Source: Oscillospiraceae bacterium | GTDB taxonomy: Bacteria; Bacillota; Clostridia; Oscillospirales; Oscillospiraceae | Assembly: GCA_018265835.1 (NCBI GenBank) | Contig: JABLYK010000016.1 | Span: 1 to 47,227 of the forward strand | Direction: 5' to 3' | DNA length: 47,227 nucleotides | Shown: one piece after another, positions 44,733 to 47,227 of the stretch | Layout: every line of letters starts with the position of its first letter | Numbering within the stretch: position 1 is the first letter of the stretch | The notes under the pieces: model-generated | What the model saw: the letters and a program-made list of their open reading frames with translations, nothing else | Databases searched by the model: none | What the model was told of the DNA's origin: nothing | Translations under genes and position numbers: made by a program

Positions 44733-45314
44733 ATGAAACGCAGGGCTTTGACGCTGCTGCTGGCAGTCGTACTCGGATACGGATCGTTCGACGTGATTGC
44801 GGCGCACCTTCCCGTCCAGCTCGGCTATGTGACGGAGGGCGGCGTATCGGAGGAGCTGCGCGCCTATATGGACACGTATATGGCGGCGATTCCGCCGGAC
44901 GCGGCGCGTCTGCTCGCGGACGGCGGCTGGCGCATCGTGCTCACGAGCGAGGAACTCGCCACGCACTTTGGCTATGACTACGACACCATCGCGGGCGTCA
45001 CGGTGGAGAGCGCGCGGACGATCTTCATCTCCGCCTCGAAGACCCGCATCCGGCGCGCGCTGCTGCACGAGGTCGGCCACGCGCTGGGCATTCTGCTGGG
45101 CGACCCGGACGCGAGCGCGGAATTCCAGCGCATTTATGAAGCCGAGCGCGAAACCTTCGACCAGCAGGAAAAGATCGACGACCACTGCATTTCCTCCGGG
45201 CACGAATACTTTGCCGAGGCCTACCGGCACTATGTGCTTTACCCGGACATTCTGCTGCAAAGCGCACCGCAGACCTATTCGTACTTTCAGGCTCTGCTCC
45301 CTACTCTTTCCTGA
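44733..45314 (+). CDS. Secreted lethal-factor-like (ATLF) metallopeptidase
   Basis: 193 aa. N-terminal signal peptide (RRALTLLLAVVLGYGSFDVI). The zinc site is ALLHEVGHALG (His112, Glu113, His116), and the third ligand is probably Glu158 in GHEYFAEAYRHYVLYP, a pattern like the catalytic domain of anthrax lethal factor and its housekeeping relatives (ATLF/Pro-Pro endopeptidase group). Only the peptidase domain is present, with no translocation or receptor domain, so toxin activity is not implied; a Pro-Pro endopeptidase-like cell-surface role is one option. GGAGG precedes the ATG. Confidence 0.85.
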   Translation: MKRRALTLLLAVVLGYGSFDVIAAHLPVQLGYVTEGGVSEELRAYMDTYMAAIPPDAARLLADGGWRIVLTSEELATHFGYDYDTIAGVTVESARTIFISASKTRIRRALLHEVGHALGILLGDPDASAEFQRIYEAERETFDQQEKIDDHCISSGHEYFAEAYRHYVLYPDILLQSAPQTYSYFQALLPTLS

Positions 45315-45351
45315 AAACGCCCCGTACCGCTATGGTACGGGGCGTTTTCAG
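45311..45351 (+). terminator. Terminator of the metallopeptidase gene
   Basis: Perfect 18-bp stem, CTGAAAACGCCCCGTACC and its complement around GCTAT, overlapping the stop codon and ending with TTTT. Confidence 0.8.
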
Positions 45352-45463
45352 CCGATGCAATCCAAATGCGACGCGAAAAACTGCAAATGCAACACGCATG
45401 CGCTGGCGTTTACACGCCGCCCGCGGTACAATGGGGCCATCTTAACGACAGGAGAACCACCCT

Positions 45464-46372
45464 ATGAGCTTTGGTGAAAATCTGCAATACCTGCGCAAGG
45501 CATACGATCTGACGCAAGAAGCGCTTGCGGAACAGATGGAGGTTTCGCGCCAGACCGTTTCCCGTTGGGAGTCGGACGGCGTGTTCCCCGAGATGGACAA
45601 GGTCGTGCGCCTGTGTGACCTGTTTCATGTAAACATGGACGATCTGCTGCGCGGCAGCGTGGAAGACGCATGCGCAAACGATTTGGAGGAGTACGACCGG
45701 GCCTACAATCGCTTTTCCAAGCTGATTGCGCTTGCGACCGGTTTGCTGATTTTTGGCGTCGCCGCAATGCTGTTCCTGCAAAGCAGAATGCAGAGCGAAA
45801 GTCCCCTTGCCATGATTCCGCTGTTTGCCGCTTTGATCGTATCCGTCGCAATTTATATCGTTGCAGGCATCAATCACGACCGGTTCCGGACAGAGCATCC
45901 CACCATTCACGGGCAGCACCTGGCGGCGGAAGTTCAGGCGTTCAAGCGCCGCTTCCCCGTACTGATTGCCGCGCCCACTTGCTTTCTGCTGTTGGGTCTG
46001 ATGCTGCTGGTGCTGCTGGGCGAGCAGGCAGACGCAGGCGGATGGGGCGACGCGCTGACGGCAGGCTTTCTCGTGTGCGTGGCCATTGCCGTGCCGGTGT
46101 TCATCTACGCAGGCATTCAGAAGGAAAAATACGATCTGGACGCCTACAACCGCACGCGCGGCGGCAAAACGCCGGTCTCCAAACGGGAGCAGCTCAGCAG
46201 CGCCATTTGCGGCGTGATTATGCTCGCCGCCACGGCGATTTTTCTGGTGCTCGGTTTTCTCAAAGGGCTATGGCATCCCGGATGGATCGTGTTTCCGGTT
46301 GGCGGCATCGCTTGCGGCGCGGTTAACGTGGTGCTGAACGTCGGCGGCGACAAGCCGGACAGCGACATCTGA
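45464..46372 (+). CDS. XRE-type transcriptional regulator with membrane domain
   Basis: 302 aa. Residues 1-65 are an HTH_3 domain (RKAYDLTQEALAEQMEVSRQ; TVSRWESDGVFPEMDKVV). After a linker come about five or six hydrophobic segments (LIALATGLLIFGVAAMLFL, MIPLFAALIVSVAIYIVAG, and more near 185-205, 215-235 and 260-295). Such membrane-tethered regulators are common in Firmicutes and often control a nearby transporter; the truncated ABC-2-like permease downstream is a possible target. AGGAG precedes the ATG by about 10 nt. Confidence 0.87.
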   Translation: MSFGENLQYLRKAYDLTQEALAEQMEVSRQTVSRWESDGVFPEMDKVVRLCDLFHVNMDDLLRGSVEDACANDLEEYDRAYNRFSKLIALATGLLIFGVAAMLFLQSRMQSESPLAMIPLFAALIVSVAIYIVAGINHDRFRTEHPTIHGQHLAAEVQAFKRRFPVLIAAPTCFLLLGLMLLVLLGEQADAGGWGDALTAGFLVCVAIAVPVFIYAGIQKEKYDLDAYNRTRGGKTPVSKREQLSSAICGVIMLAATAIFLVLGFLKGLWHPGWIVFPVGGIACGAVNVVLNVGGDKPDSDI

Positions 46373-46409
46373 AAAACGCCCCTGCATCTGGAGGATGCAG
46401 GGGCGTTTT
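46373..46409. terminator. Bidirectional terminator between the XRE gene and the permease remnant
   Basis: 16-bp stem AAAACGCCCCTGCATC / GATGCAGGGGCGTTTT with loop TGGAG; both strands end in T-rich tails. Confidence 0.8.
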
Positions 46410-46415
46410 ATTGTA

Positions 46416-47174
46416 TCATTGCAGATTCAGCCGCCGCTTGAGCATGGTGTGAGCCAGCGCATAGTACCCCACGCACAAAAGCGCGCTGATTGCGATTAAG
46501 CCGATCAGAATCTGCTGCATCTCTGGCATCGCCCAGATGTTTGTAATAATCCGATAGCGAAGCTTGCCGGCCATGATGGTCAGAAACACCTGATGAACCA
46601 CCTGCGTCGCCAGACTGAGCACAAAGAAGAACACAACCGACAATAGCGCCTTGTTTTTCCGGAATGACTGTCCCACGGAAATCGCTGCATAGGACATCAG
46701 ACAGAACGAAATAACCGACAGCAGCGTCAATCCGGTGCCCTCCACAGCCAGCAGTGTGCGCGTGTGTGCATCGACCGGAAGGCTCGTGAGCAGATTTTCC
46801 ACAACCGTTTTGATCAAAGAGGTGCCGTTGAATTCCCCCGTAAGCATCGAATTCACCGAGAGCGGATACAGTGCCAGCACCACAGCCAGCGCTGTCCCCA
46901 CAAACCAGACCAGCGACACGATCAGCTTGGAGAAAATGAGCTGACTCGTGTGAACGGGCAGCGTAAACATGAGATAGCCCTCGTCCGTCATCAGGTTGCG
47001 GTAAAACCGAACCAGCATCAGAATCACCGACAGCAGCACCATCGCATACAGCGAAATCACGAACAACACCAGCAGCAGGCTGCTCAGCACCTGCAAAAAC
47101 CAGCTTCTGGCGCCCATGTTCAACGAAAAGCTTGCAAGCAGGCCAAGCATGATGACCACCAGAAACAGCGGCGC
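46416..47174 (-). pseudogene. ABC-2-type permease gene, 5' end lost to an IS insertion
   Basis: About 252 codons remain, with five to six hydrophobic segments (FLQVLSSLLLVLFVISLYAM, LVWFVGTALAVVLALYPL, LLSVVFFFVLSLATQVVH, ILIGLIAISALLCVGYYAL). EGYLMFTLPVHTSQLIFSKL is typical of ABC-2-like permeases of Firmicutes. The frame is open to 47174 without a good start codon and ends where the IS3-type end begins. A full-length member would need at least one more N-terminal TM segment, so the gene is probably inactive; a GTG at 47159 has no convincing ribosome site. Confidence 0.75.
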
Positions 47175-47227
47175 TGAAGTGACCCCAAAAAGTTAGACAA
47201 TAATTAAGAGCAAAAATTGTTCAAGCA
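47175..47227. mobile_element. End of an IS3-family insertion sequence (partial)
   Basis: The window ends with TGAAGTGACCCCAAAAAG followed by TTAGACAA, the terminal inverted repeat typical of IS3-family (IS150-like) elements. The transposase would lie beyond the window. Only one end is visible, so orientation is not certain. Confidence 0.75.

Overview
The window looks like a chromosomal segment of a spore-forming, anaerobic Clostridia member, most likely of the Oscillospirales (Ruminococcaceae/Oscillospiraceae). The pointers are a fairly GC-rich backbone, clostridial-type ParE/ParC, a yaaL-bofA sporulation pair, Rrf2-NifS-NifU iron-sulfur genes, an Rnf cluster with ApbE, a Rex-like operator, and a tRNA-adjacent repeat of a kind I associate with Faecalibacterium-like genomes (memory only, not searched). 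Most genes lie on the minus strand. Coordinates and motifs were read by eye; no database search was run.

Layout. 1-8.1 kb: tRNA-Thr, then a minus-strand operon uvrB - DUF5131 (radical-SAM-like) - polA - rimI - tsaD - radC with overlapping ends. 8.3-12.8 kb: an iron-dependent alcohol dehydrogenase, a 3' remnant of an oxidoreductase gene, a subtilisin-like protease (+), an intact FAD oxidoreductase and tRNA-Gly. 12.9-19.5 kb: minus-strand run parE - small zinc-ribbon membrane protein - parC - yitT-like - transglutaminase-like lipoprotein. 19.6-22.6 kb: SdpI-like protein, a strongly structured non-coding block, yaaL-bofA, then small orphan membrane proteins and a secreted AT-rich orphan with an unusual leader. 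22.7-28.2 kb: ddl-murF, a DEDDh exonuclease, and tsaE-tsaB-upp. 28.2-31.2 kb: a SEDS gene divergent from tsaE, and an AT-rich radical SAM gene. 31.4-34.6 kb: iscR-like - nifS - nifU, and a DUF975 membrane protein. 34.7-42.0 kb: a repeat lipoprotein - apbE - rnfC - rnfD - rnfG - rnfE - rnfA, behind a sigma-A-like promoter with a near-perfect Rex site and a long structured leader. 42.1-42.65 kb: a 198-bp tandem repeat containing the 3' end and terminator of the adjacent tRNA-Leu. 42.9-47.2 kb: a glycine-riboswitch-controlled amino acid symporter, a secreted lethal-factor-like metallopeptidase, an XRE membrane regulator, and an ABC-2-like permease gene cut by an IS3-type insertion sequence.

Most notable: the Rnf cluster has no rnfB after rnfA, its RnfG carries two FMN-binding-like modules, and its promoter carries a Rex operator. 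A DUF5131 gene is translationally coupled on both sides between uvrB and polA, suggesting a DNA-repair role. The tRNA-Leu repeat array, the secreted orphan with its leader ORF, and the structured block at 20.0-20.2 kb are the best candidates for undescribed elements.
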